Positions 24,101 through 37,400 of a DNA stretch of 64,000 nucleotides are shown here, one piece after another (positions within the stretch are counted from its first letter, which is position 1; every line of letters begins with the position of its first letter). Below the pieces are notes generated by a model that made no database searches, had not been told where the DNA came from, and saw only the letters and a list, made by a program, of their open reading frames with translations. The position numbers and the translations under genes were made by a program. Location of the stretch: the NCBI GenBank assembly GCA_047967505.1, contig CM106540.1; one strand, 5' to 3'. The stretch is from Dipteris shenzhenensis (Eukaryota > Polypodiophyta > Polypodiopsida > Gleicheniales).

Positions 24101-26921
24101 GCATCTTTTGGTTCAGCAAGAAGCAGCCTACAGTTGCCACATCCAGTTGTGAGGCTGAGTACAAAGCAACTTTCACAGCTACAGTAGAGTGCGTTTGGCT
24201 TCGCAAGTTACTTGCAAATCTTGATATCATTCAGCCCGACTCTACTACGATCTACACAGACAGCTAGAGTGCTTTGGCAGTTGCTAGAAACCCAATGTTT
24301 CATGTGCGCACAAAGCATATTGAAGTCCACTATCACTATGTTCGAGAGTCACTATCTGGTGGAGACATCCAGTTGACCTCTGTTCCCACCGAGGACAACT
24401 TGGCAGATCTTTTCACGAAAGCTTTACCGTGTCCCAAGTTTGAGGCATTTCGACATGCTTTACATTGGCTCCTTTTGTTACATGAGGGATCACTCTGTAC
24501 ATATCATAGGTTGTTATATCCCTCTGTGCAACCATGATGTAGTTTCCAGGTATTCTTGAGATATTTCTAGGATACTTCAGCCATAACATGGAGGGGGGTT
24601 TGTTAGCACTTAGCCCTGGTATGACAATAGAGGAAAGCAATGTTTCCAAAAGTTTTACTTATGGTGGAGATTCCTTTTCAGCCTGTTTGGGCTGTGTTAT
24701 ACAGATCTACATTCTCTCTTCTACCTTTCTCTCACGCATGAATGTTTCTTGGTTAAAGACTGCTTCCGCTTTGTGCATTACATGCATGGTGAATTTCTCT
24801 CATAGTAGTATGACGGGGTATTTTTTCAGCCGCAGGGCATAGATATGCAAGAGTACAGCTCTAACTTCAAGGGAAGAGATGGGTCAAAATGCATTCAGAC
24901 CCACAGAAGATAGTAGAGATGACCATGATCTTTTAGCTTAGCAGCCCACATCCCATGAGCCCCGTCCACAGGAGATGCTAGAGGCTTTGAAGGCTCTCCC
25001 AATGCAAAAACTTCCACAAGAAGCTAAATATTCCCTTGCCTTCTTTTTACAATTTTGGGACGTGCTAGGCACTCTAGTTCGCATAGCATTCTGGAAGATC
25101 TTTAGCTCCAGACAGATGCTCCATCCCAGCCAGGAATTGTGATCCAGCAAATTTATCCATAGTAAATCAATATCCTTTTGATAAGGTGTATGGCTGGGCA
25201 GACCAGGCCTTCTTGCAAGGTACCATAAGACAGCCGAGCATCTGTCATTCATCTTCAGAGAGGGACTTGGAATGCTTTCCTTATTTGTTGTACTTTGTTT
25301 CATGCCTTTTACCTAAAGAGAGATTGGCCAGTGGTTAGATTCCAATGTCTCCTCCATTTTATTTATTTTAGGTGTGTTGCTTGTGTGCTGATTATCAGAT
25401 AATATACCACACCTGTCCCCAACAAACTCTTGCATGTTTTAACCCACCCCCCACCCCCAAGCGTCATTGAAACGATGTGTACGATTACATATCTGCAGAT
25501 TGAAGCAACCACAAAGGGCAAGCAAATGCTCGCCCAATGTGTGTAATTCCACCTTTATTCTTTGAGGTTCTATTCATTGCCTTCCCTTCCTCGTCCTCAT
25601 CATCAATTTCCCATCTAAAGTGTCTTTTTGCCTTCGAGTGTTATGAGTACCTGTTTGCATCCGGTTTGGGCATTGAAATTCCTTGTTATGATGACTGTTC
25701 CTTCTTTTGAACATTTATGAGGTCTTATACTGGTGGTCCCTAGAAATATTACCATTGTTTTTGTAGATGGGAAAGGTGAGGCATAAAGCAGCAAAAAAGT
25801 AATACATTTGCCAACTTGTCAGTTGTAATACACACAGAGAATGCCAGTCAAAACAAGAAGAGCAGTTAACCGTGATGCTAATGACCAAAACAGGCATTGA
25901 AAGGATTTTCCTGCTGGCTGTCTATGAGCATATCTATCAGCACTGATTGCAGAGAGACAATACAGCGGAACAGTGAATGCACTGGAGTAGAACAGTGGAT
26001 GCACTGGAGTAGAGAAAATAATTGCAGGGACCAAATGCAATGGAGCAGTAGATGCATTGAAGGAGAAGAATAAGGGGGGCAAAGCAAAATTTTAACCCCT
26101 TCACATGGGCCTTGAAACCAGCAGGGAGGAAATCTACCGGTTAAAGGATACTTTCATGAATCTCTAGCAAGAAAACATAGACTTAAACGGGCAGAACATG
26201 AAACTAAAACAGAATGTATCAGAAGGAATGTCAACATTGGTAGGGTTTGAACACTAGAGAAAAACATTGAGGTAATAGTTAATAGAGGATGCAAGAGGAA
26301 GAGAATAAGCTACAGACAACAGAGAAGGGGCCAATCAGATCATTCTCTCAACATTGGATGAATTATTGAAGTCCATGTTTGATGAGATAGCTGCATATGA
26401 GAGGTACAACATAAAAAAAGAGAGATCTCAAACTCAAGATCATGGGCCTAGTAGAAAGAGAGAAGAAAAACCTTGATGTTAAAGAAGGAGAAAAGAGCAG
26501 GCATGTCAGAGTGAAGTTTCAACATAGTGAGAAAAGACAAAAGGTAAGACAAACGGGTCCTAAACATAGACAGCATCTTAAGGGGCAATCAATCTAGGTG
26601 AATCAAGACCTCATGAAGAGCCAGTCCTTTAAAAAAGGCGAAATTTGAAATAGTGGGAAATGCAAAGAAGGAAGGCAATATGCCATACATCAAAGGTGGA
26701 AAAGCAGCTGTAATGGACAGGAAAATTAGAAAAGCAACACAACATAGGGACTGGAGACCCTCAGGATCAAGATAAAGAATGATTTGCACTCTAGAAAACT
26801 ACATAGAAAGGGCAATTCAAAAGTGCACTACAACATCAAAAACACATTTCAATAGCACCTACAATCCTTGTCAACGAATGCAGATATCCTGTAATTTCTG
26901 ATGCATGTGTGTGTGTAATGC

Positions 26922-26967
<46 letters not shown>

Positions 26968-28354
26968 ACACATTCATGTGAAGCTCCAAACATTGTGTGC
27001 ACTTCCAAATCAAGAAAATATTTTAATGAGGATCCAATTTAACATTCACGTCCATCTCAAAGCAAGGAATCAGGATGGCATATTAAGTCATTTAGCACAA
27101 CATGAAACACTCTACAGACACAAAACCCTGAGTATGTGATGCTTACGGACCTCCAAATAGAGCACTTACATCTATCATTTGCCGAAAACCCCCAGAAATA
27201 AGATATACTGCAGTCCCTTGAGATCGGAGCTTCCCAACAAGTTCTTCAATTCCTGGATTAATCCTGCACGATGTTGTAGGAATAAATTGGTTGGCGCCGA
27301 TGTTTTTCTTGCAACAAAGCATCCGCCAACTACTAAATGCACTTTAAGAAGACCACTGAAGTGAATGAAGGGTCCCTCTTGAATCAGATAAAAATGTGGC
27401 TAACCCTGGACTTTTGTGTATCTTATGAGGGTAGCCCATTAGATTCATATCATTTGGCTTATTCAATGCTTATCCTTCACTGGCACTCTATGTACTTGCT
27501 TTTCATTGAATTCAATCTACATTCTTGCTGTCTATTATCTGCATTACCAAGTCTGCTTTGGGTACATGATAAAAAAATAAGAAACAAATGATTCTGGTTT
27601 TTCTATTTCCTCCTTTAGCCTCTTGCATCAATGCAAATCACTTTTACTACAATAGGTTGTTACAGTCCTAAATCAGGCCCCAAGAATGAGCAAACATTTA
27701 ATATTGAACATCCTATAAGTATAATTTCCAGTTTTTTAAAGGAAATTCAAAATTTCTCATTAGCTTACTTTGGTGGACTGCTAGCCAGGAAATTCTCCAC
27801 ATCATGTAAAGAAGGCTTGAACAAGGACAGCCTTGCAGAAAGTGCCTCTTCAAAAGGAACAGAGCCACCCATAGCCCTGCGTTGAGATCGAAATTAAAAC
27901 ACTTCTAAAAAACTTTTACTGGGGCATCCAAAAATGCTGAAAGGACATTTTTGGCAGAGGCAAACAACAACACTCTCTTACTACAGCTATTACATTCAGG
28001 AAATCACAGCAAATCTTTCCAACAAAATATGCATTAAACAGAAAAACTGGAATATAGCTTTAATTCAGGATTTGGTCTTCAGAGCACTCCATGAACAAAA
28101 CCACAGACATTACAATCAGACAAGCTGAGCTTTGGAATACCTGGACGTCCAAGCTGCTACAGCTTCACCTGCACCACAAAATTTTCCCAGCTCATCAATG
28201 CCCTCGTCCATGCAGACTGTGCTATCAACATCAAAGCAGACAGCATCCGCACTCCGCCAGATTTGTATAACAGCTGCATCCAATCCAACAACAGCTGCGT
28301 CATTGCCAAGAAGGTTGTACCCTTTGTCTCTTATTCTTACTTTCATTGCAATAG

Positions 28355-28408
<54 letters not shown>

Positions 28409-31400
28409 CTCTCTGCATGCGTGCGTGCGTGCGTGCGTGCGTGTGTGTGTGTGTGTGAGAGAGAGAGAGTTAGTGTGTGCGTGCGTGGTGTGTGTGTGAG
28501 GGAGCTGAGAGCTTGCTGCCCTGCATCTGAGACTTCCTGCTGCTGCAGCCCCTTCAAGCGCCTCCTCCACGCCTTTGTCCTGGTTTGGCCAGGCCCCAAT
28601 GCTAGCCCACTATCAACCTGCAGCCCCTTCTGTCACTGGTCGTCTTTTTTCATGCCCTTACATACTCGTTTTCCACACCCTTTGTAGTCGCAACTTTTGT
28701 TCTTCCTGTCGTTTAGGTTTTCGTTTAGGTTTTCTGCTGTCCTGATGGGCTCCTTTCCTTTGCCATCTCTCTTGCTGCTCCCCGTTTGGGTGTGCCTGAG
28801 TGTGTGGGTATTGTGTATTTAGGTGACTGTGAGAGAGAGACAGGTTCGGATTTCTGCTCGTCTGCAGCACTATTCCGTATATACATTTTCGCCAAACTTC
28901 AGTCTTATCTCTGTTTTGAGATACCGTTGGCCAAGACTAGAGAAGGAACTTTACGTAGTTGTGTATGCTCTCAAGGTTTGGAGACACTGTATGGTTCCAG
29001 ATTCATTGTATTGACTGATCATCAGTCAATAAGTATGTGTGTGATGGGACTGATTTGATGGGGAGAAAGGCTAGATGGGCAAAGTTGATGCAAGACTTTG
29101 ATTTTGAAATACGGTATCGGAAAGGTTCCTTAAATAATGTAGCAGATGCTGGTAGTCTATCATTTATTTAGATATCCTCTGATCTATTTCTTGAGATATC
29201 CTCTGATCTATTTCAATCCTTGAGAGGGCTTTGCGCAATTGATAGACACTTCAGTTTCTATTGGCAAAAGGTCCAAGATGGGAGCTCCATGATTGACCAA
29301 GATTCAAAGATTGTGCCACCTAGGATAAGGCAGCATGAGGCCAATGGGTGATTCAGAAGGGGTGGTTGTTCCAAAATGGAAAAATTAGTGTGACGGATTG
29401 TCAGATCTTAGATCCTAGATTCACCGGGAGTGTCATGATTGTGCCACCTAGGATAAGGCAGCATGAGGCCAATGGGTGATTCAGAAGGGGTGGTTGTTCC
29501 AAAATGGAAAAATTAGTGTGATAGATTGTCAGATCTTAGATCCTAGAGTCTCCGGGAGTGTCATGATGCCCTTAGTGCAAGACACTTAGGCATACACATG
29601 ACTATCTCTGGCGAAGCACACTTTCTATTGGCCTAAATGAGGGAATTTATTGAGAACTATGTAGATTGCCGAATTTGTCAAGCAACGAAGGCTGAACGCT
29701 TACAAAGCGGTCTATTACAGCCGTTTCCTTGGTAATAAAAAGGAAAGTATTTCCATGGGTTTTATTACTGGTTTGCCAAGAACAAGTAAGGGTCATGATG
29801 CCATATGGGTTACAGTAGATTGTTTGACAAAGATGGCTAGATTTTTACCTACTAGATCAACTGTTATTGCAAGTCCATTGGCTCAGCATTTCATTGACCA
29901 ATTATTTCGACTGTATGGTTTGCCAGCTGACATAGTCAATGATAAGGACTCAAGTTTTCTGGACACTTATCTTTGACAAGTGTAGGTACGGTGAATATGG
30001 GAGCAAGTACAAGAGTGATAAGCCGTCACGTGAACTAGATTGAAAAGAAACGAAAGTACAAGGTACTTGAGGATAGACCCTAGGACTAAGTGTCCTAGGT
30101 GTCACATAGGACTAAATGTCCTATGTGGCATAAAAGGCACTAAAACACTAAAGTGCCTATAACTATGCCTACAAGGCACATACCAGCGCCCCATAGGGCA
30201 TCACTACAACCGGGAGAAGATGACCTACAAACCCCCCTCCATGGTATGGGCTGAAGTATTCTAGAAACGTCTCAGAATACTTGGCATTTTCTGGTCATGG
30301 TGGCACATGTTCATCCAAAAGGATATAGCCACCTATGAATGTACAAGGTATGTCAGATCATGTAACAAAGGGAACCAAGTGTAAAGCCTGTCGGAAGACT
30401 TCGAACTTGGGACGAGGAAGTGCCTTTGTAAACATATCTGCTATGTTGTCCTTTGTGGGAAGGTAGGACAACTCTATGTCTCCTATTGACAACCACTCTC
30501 AAACATAATGATAGTGAACTTCAATGTGCTTGGTACGCGCATGAAACACTGGATTACGCGCAATGGCCAAAGCACTCTGGCTGTCTGTGTCGACCATAGT
30601 GGAGGATGTCTGGCAAATACCTAGATCTGTAAGTAACTGTTGAAGCCAGACACATTCTACTGTAGCAGCGAAGGCTGCCCTGTACTCAGCCTCACAACAA
30701 GATGTGGCAACTATTGGTTGCTTCTTGCTGAGCCAAGAGATACATGAACTGCCAAGCAAAAAACAATTGCCAATATGTGACTCTCTGGTGTCGGAACAAC
30801 CTGCCCAGTCACTATCAGTGTAAGCATGCATGGTAAGTGAACCATGATCACCATAGAAGAGGGCTAAATCCTGAGTGCCTCTGAGATATCTGAAGACTCT
30901 CTTCACTGCTTGCCAATGCCGTGAACTAGGCATGTGCATGAACCTACTGAGCTGGGATACTGCATACTGTAAGTTAGGTCTAGTGTGACATAAGTAAATG
31001 AGACATCCAACAGCTTGCTGGTAAAGAGTGATATCACATGGTGGGCTCCCATCATGAGCTGAAAATTTGAAGCCAAGGTCCACTGGAGTAGAGATTGGCT
31101 TGCAATCCTCAAACTGAAAATGATCAAGGAGCTGTCCAATATACTTGGACTGTGACATCATGATACCCCCCTCAACATGAGCAAACCGAATGCCCAAATA
31201 ATAGTGTAGTTGTCCCATGTCTGACATTTCAAAAGCTTGCTGCAAATCAGCCTTGAAAGCTGCAATATGCTGAGTATCGGAGCCCATGATTAGCATGTCA
31301 TCCACATATAAAATCAGCACTAAAAAATCAGATCCACTCCCAAGGACATAAAGAGTGGACTCTGTGGGGCTATTCTGAAAACCAAGGGATAGTAAGTGAG

Positions 31401-34400
31401 CATGAATTTTGGCATACCATGCCCTGGTGGCAATGACACATCTAATAGTAGTAATCCTGGAAGTGGGAGCAAAGGTCCCCTCAAAGTCAATGCCTTGTTG
31501 TTGGGCATACCCTTTTGCAACAAGACAGGGCTTTGTGTCGATCTATGCTTCCATCAGATTTCCTTTTTAATTTGTAGACCCACCTCGAGGTGCATTAGCT
31601 AAGGAATGAAACAACTGTCTACAAGATGTGATGTGCTTGGAAGCACCACTATCAAAATACCAAGACTGAGCATCATTAGCAGTAAAGAATGCATCAACTT
31701 GGGAGGGATCAAAGGAGCAATGGACAGCCCATGCCCAATCATCCTGGAGAGCATGTGCATGTGAGGCATATGCGGGCTCGTGGGATTCAATTGCACGTGA
31801 GGCATTAACTGTCAATCTTGCTTTCTTTTATTCCGAAGCAATGTGCTTCCTGCATTCTGAAATTTCATGCCCAGGCTTGCGATAACACTTGCATCTTTTC
31901 TTCTTTGACTTATCTGCTGTATTTTTAGATGCATTGGAGGAATTGCCACTGTTAGGCGCATATTTAGGCTTACCCATAGGCTTGGAAGCCTTGCCTTTTC
32001 CTGTCTATTGTGAAGCAAATGCATGATCAGGAATAATAGCTTGTCTATTAGCACGACTTTGCTCTTCCTGCAAAAGCAAAGTGACCCATGGCCACTAATG
32101 GAAGGGTTGTAGCAAACCCTTGATATGTATCTGGCAGTCCATTCAATGTGGTACTGACAAGCTGAGAATTTGACACCACCTCATCAATATTGGCAAGTTG
32201 TTCCATGAGGTCCTTGACCTTTGTCAAGTATGCATCCATAGAGTCACCTTCATTCATACTGACTTCCTGCAATTACCTTCTTAAATATGCAACACGTGCC
32301 TCATTGCGAATCTGATAAAGAGAAGCCAATTTGTCCCAAGCATCCTTTGCTGTCCTACAAGACCGGATGTGTGGAATAATGATTGTCTTGCATGATAAAG
32401 CAATACAGGAATGTGCATTTGCATCTCTTGCATCCCATCTTGTTTGTTCCTAAGTTGGAGCAGCAGCCGGGGTGCTAGAGGATAAAGCATCCGGAGGAGT
32501 ACCCTCTGCAGAGGGACCAGCAATAGGGGCAGCCACTGTAGCATTGGCTGGCCTCAAATCACCATCTTCACAAAAAATGCCAAATAGATCATGATTGTTG
32601 CCAGCCATTGCAAATGGGATACCCTGAAAAGAAAAGATCTGAAAACACAAAAGCCTCAAGGCTATCACTGCAAAGAGCTGGCTGTCCAAAAAATGACAGC
32701 AAATGTCTGCAAGTGAATGTCCTGCAAATTTCCAGCCCAAATCAAAGGGCAAATGCAAATTTGACCCAAATGTGACTGTGTCGGGCAATGTTCACTGCAA
32801 AAAACAGCAAATCTGGCAAAAGCCCCAAATTTAATGAGAGCAAAGAGGCCAAAAGAGGGCAAATACAAAAAAGCCCCAAATTTTGCTGAGATTTTGCAAA
32901 TGTGACCCAATGTCTTGCAATCTGACCCAATGTCCTGCAAATGTGACTCAATGTCCTGCAATCTGACCCAATGTCCTGCAATCTAAACAAGAAATTGTAG
33001 ACCAAATCCCAAAGCTCCAATGTCTTGCAAGAAATTACAACCAAAGGAAGTGAAAAGAACTGAAAGCCCCAAATTTGCCAATGTCCTACAAAAGTCCCAA
33101 AATTGCAAATGTCTGTAGATGACTGTAGTGAGACCCAAAAAGGGTTATAGCAAGCAAGAACCAAGAACCTGGTTCACAGCCAATGCCAAAACAGGTACGA
33201 AACCTGTAGGTAGATTCGCACATGTACGAAACACCCGGAGCAAATACAAGCTATATGGTCAGCTATTCTGCAAGTACGTGTGTACAGAAAGCAGGTACAA
33301 GGTGCTGACGGCTGATCTGTAGGTATACCTGTACGGTAGATCATACGGAGAGCAGGTATGTTGTATGGAATCTGTACAGTGCAGGTGACCTGTACGAAAT
33401 GTGTACGAAAGACCTGTACGCCTATACGTACAATTGTACGAAAGTATGTACGTGTGCATGTACACCTGTACGGAATAGATACTGTGCACACCTGTACTGA
33501 ACAACTGCTATGCAAGTACGATTGTACAACACATGTACGACGCAAGTAGCGTTGTACGACGCATGTACAACGCAATTACGATTGTATGGCACAATTGCTT
33601 TGTACATAGATACTTTGTATCGCACATGTACTTTGTACGACGCAAGTACGTAGCTGTACGACAGGACGTGTTATTTGCACGTTGTTTGTGCACGCGTCCG
33701 TACAATCATACGGACTGCACAGATGGAGGCGCAAATTGATCTAGGAGCAGGGAGCAATGCAGGTCTTGGGACGGGGGAGCAAGTCCTAACAACTCAAATA
33801 CCACTGTAGGTACGGTGAGTATGGGAGCAAGTACAAGAGTCGAGAGTGATAAGCCGTCACGTCAACTAGATTGAAAAGAAACAAAAGTACAAGGTACTTG
33901 AGGATAGACCCTATAACTATGCCTACAAGGCACATACCAGGGCCCATAGGGCATCACTACAACCAGGAGAAGATGACCTACAACAAGTTACTCTCAATTT
34001 GAGTTCTCCTTTGAATATTCACAAACTGATGGCCAGAAAGAAAGAGTAAACCAGGTATTGGAAGATATGGTTCGTGCATATGTTTCCAAGAGACAATCTT
34101 CATGGGCACAATATTTATCCATGACGGAATTGTTTATAATAGTGCAAAGCATTCAAGTAGCGGTTTTAGTCCTTTTATGCTTATATACGGATTTTCCAAC
34201 CTAAGTCATCAATAATAGTAGGATTCAAGGGAATCAAGAACGATGTTGCAAGAACAATTCTGCAAGAGATGCAAGAGACATAGCAATTTGCCAAGGAGTC
34301 TATTAGAAGTGGGACAGATTTTATTATAATGACATCATCCAACGCAAGAGTTCTCTGAAGGAATGATGGTATATTTGCAAGTTCCCAAGGAATCCAAGAG

Positions 34401-37400
34401 CTTAAGTACTGGTAAGGTTAAGAATTTATCCCCCATATACTGTGGTCCATTTTGGATTGAAAGAAGAATAGACAAGTTGCATATGAACTAGAATTGCCTC
34501 CTAATGTAAGAGTGCATCTAGTTTTTCATGTCAATAGACTTAAGGAATTACTGGGTGCAGCTTGTAACTCCTCAAGAACTTATAGAGTTGATGATTTAAC
34601 CTTTATACCACATGAACCTGAAAGAATCATTGGATTTTGTCAAAGACAGTTCAAACACAGGACAATCACGGAATATAAGATCAAGTGGAAGGATCGTGTT
34701 GAGGAGGATTCTACATGGGAGTCATTGCCTACCCTTCAAAGAGAGTTATTGTACTTTCTTATGAACGCAAGAGAGGAGGGGGAGTATGTCATGTGCATGG
34801 ATTGTATCTGACGTGTGCTTTGTTCACCCAAGACCAGCTCAAGGAGCTTGGGGAGGCTTACGGCTAGGCAGGCAATTCTAGTGTTGACTGCAAGGGTGAT
34901 AGAGCTTGAACAGATAGCTTGTGGGCAGTGAACGTTTTGAAATTTTGGGGGAGTCGCATCTATGAGATAAGGGGGACCGACTTGGTGGGTACAAACTGGT
35001 AGCTGTGTGGAAGAGGGAGATTTGAGTCCAAATCTCCACCAATGCCATCAGAACAACTACATTTGTTCTCTTTTTCAAATTTGGACAGCAGCAGGTTCAA
35101 AACATCTGCAACAGGTCAACAGTTCGTAGCAGCGGGTACGACAACTAGACTGGGTCAGCTGACTGACTGCTACGTCAAATCTGTGGGCGTTGGTGGGCCA
35201 GTGAGAGGGGGCTTTTAGTGCCCTATAATAGACCCATTGTGGGCACATCCCTCAGTACAATGTAGGGCAGCAACAAGCAGAGCTCAACCAGAAGCAGCTA
35301 CTGAAGCCTATCAATGGAGGCACATGGCAGTTTGGATTCTGGAGGTAATCTGCATCAGAGAGTGCGGCGTATGAAGCAAAGATTGCTTTAGGCATAGGTA
35401 CTTTTTGAAGCTTGTTGAGTATGAATTTCTACATCTTTATGAGATCTATGATTCTATCATTGGATGTACATATGTGAGGTCTCTCTCTCCACTCTAAAAG
35501 TGTTCCCTTTCTATCTCTCCTTCTAAGTGAACAGTCTGAATTGAGATTAGTGAGTGTTGTACTTTGATAGAAAACTAGATTAGTGAGTGTTGTACTTTGA
35601 TGATGTCTTGTTTTTTCAGTTGGGAACTGCAAGACGTTCATTTACACATTGTATTAGCTTTGCTATATTCCAAACAATGTAAGTGTGTTCTCCGACATGG
35701 TATCAGACCCAAGGTGGTGAGCTTCCTTTGAGGTAAAGCTAAATCGCATTTTCAAAAAATCTGCTTCGAGAAGACAACTGAAGGTGAAGGCCTTTGCTCT
35801 AAGAAAGAAGGTGATTTCAATTCAGACGGTGTGCTATGTGACCCAATGATGAGGCTTGCAGTAAGTGCAGAACGGTCCAGAGGATTTCACGTCATCTGCA
35901 CCTTGCCATGGGTTCCAACTCGCTCAATCCAAATTTCAATGAGTCTGGGAAGCTGAACAGAACGAACTATCCTTATGAAAAGTGAAGTTTCATACTCACC
36001 TAGTGGCCAAAGAAATTTGAGGGGTGACGGAAGGCACAGAGCTGAAACTATTGAAGACCTCAATTCCACAAGATCTAGGTAGCATGAAGAACTGGAACGT
36101 AAAGGAGCTGGCAGATATACGACATGTGAAGCATGGAAGTGTTGGAAAGGTCACCTCCCCATCTGTAAGCCCCCATATGAGGAGAGCATGGGGGGGGTGA
36201 ACCTAGGGTTTGAGTGTCTGTCACATGGGCATCTGATTGGATGCCATGTGGGCAAGAATCAAAGAGATGAAGGGTACCTTGAGGTAAAATGGATCTGCAG
36301 CAGCAAAAGGCAAAGCAGAAGGAACCCGGAATAAAAAGCAATCACATGGCGCTGACATCTACAAGGTGTACGGCTCTGTACGGAACTGGGAGAGGGCTTG
36401 GCAGAGGAGCAGTTAGGGCTTCCTTGGGCCTTTTCCCAGGAGGTCAAGGAGACCTAAAGAGTGCTGCAGACTTAGCTCCAGGGAGAGGCTGAACCTAGAC
36501 TGTCTTCTAGGGCAGAAGGCTGCTGAGATCATCATCTTCTGGAGCAGCCATTCACAAGCAAGTTGGAGCAGTGGAACAGGGATCTGTGTGCTGCAGAAAA
36601 AGCTTGGCAGGGGCTGCCCACCTAGGCTGATTCACAGGCAGTAAGGTGGAGAAGACCACACTAGACGGAAAGTCTACAGACGCTCGAGGTGGAGCACGCG
36701 AGTTCGAGTCTAGAGATAGCCAGCAGATAGGAGAAGGACCTTGTGGTAAGATCAGAGGACCACATCATTGGTGGGACTCTGGATCTGTCTCTCTTGTATT
36801 GTGTCCATAGTTTTGGACGGAAATATATATATATTGGTGGTTTCTCTATCTAGCTGGTTCATTGTCTATTGATGAGTCTGCACATCTATTGAATGCACAT
36901 AAGTAAAGAAGTTTGTGATTCCACACCCACACCGCACACTGTGTGAGCTCCTGGGCATTACTATAAGTCTTATGCTGCGTGTACCCTCTGTTGGGTATTT
37001 TATAACATGGTATCAGAGTCCAAGTAGGAGGCTCACAGGTGTGGGAGCCTGAAGGGAAGGACCTTGCTGAAGGACGACCCTGAATCAGAAGCTCTTGGGA
37101 ATCGACTTCCACGACTAGAGGATTGTGCCCTTGCGAGAAGGAGGGTGACTCAAGTTCAGTCAGGTGCGTTCAGAATTCTGGTCTACTGAAATTGAGTTTG
37201 GTTGACTTTGCTGTGTGGTATAAACAGCAGAGATGTCGACCTCTACAGCCTCTTCAGCCCCTGCTTTCCCTTCCTCCTCCCCCAGTTTTCTCTCTTTCAC
37301 TATCCCTAACTTTGGAGAGTCTGGGAACCTGGATAGGACTAATTACCCGATCTGGAAAGTGAAGATCCGGAGTCATTTAGTGGCTCGGAAGTTGTGGAAG

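Larger units (their letters stand above)
18183..24624 (+). mobile_element. Ty1/copia retrotransposon A (nearly full length, 3' LTR truncated)
   Basis: In PSP intron 4, antisense to the gene. Order: 5' LTR 18183-18388, Met-tRNA primer site 18390, long leader, gag 19806-20847, a foreign insert about 21010-21660, pol 21661-24540 (GAG-pre-integrase, integrase, RT, RNase H), polypurine tract 24590-24600 and the first 24 bases of the 3' LTR. The protease region is missing or replaced at the insert. Multiple TAG stops, frameshifts and two lost integrase catalytic residues show it is dead. Confidence 0.88.
28830..29980 (+). mobile_element. Ty3/gypsy chromovirus D, left part (RNase H, integrase)
   Basis: Frame-broken pol: an RNase H block (EKELYVVVYALKVWRH, TDHQS, then ARWAKLMQDFDFEIRYRKGS with NNVADA) at about 28930-29150; integrase zinc region ending CRICQATKAERLQSGLLQPF near 29670-29730; integrase core FITGLPRTSKGHDAIWVTVD, DCLTKMARFLPTRST and LPADIVNDKD at 29758-29955. 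LTR, gag, protease and most of RT are absent on the left. At 29976-29980 it is interrupted by copia B and resumes at 33983. Confidence 0.82.
29981..33982 (-). mobile_element. Ty1/copia retrotransposon B, complete ends, integrase deleted
   Basis: 4002-bp element bounded by LTRs (29981-30229 and 33805-33982) that begin TG and end CA, with the 5-bp target duplication ACAAG at 29976-29980 and 33983-33987. Read on the minus strand: 5' LTR, primer site TGGTATTTGAG (33803 downwards), GTAC-rich leader, gag from 32608, protease, then RT and RNase H, polypurine tract 30244-30230, 3' LTR. The whole integrase and part of RT are missing. It lies inside gypsy D in PSP intron 1, in the same direction as the PSP gene. 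Confidence 0.92.

Noticed and set aside
24938-25303. 121-codon minus-strand frame as a PSP exon or host gene
   Set aside because: Not needed for the complete PSP protein and no family recognised; kept only as a note in the intron entry.
29310-29565. Possible LTR pair
   Set aside because: The two copies are directly adjacent with no internal region, primer site or TG/CA ends; it is a tandem duplication.
33174-33739. Overlapping open frames of up to 133 codons rich in Cys, Tyr, Arg and Thr
   Set aside because: Produced by the GTAC-rich leader of copia B; composition follows the repeat on both strands.
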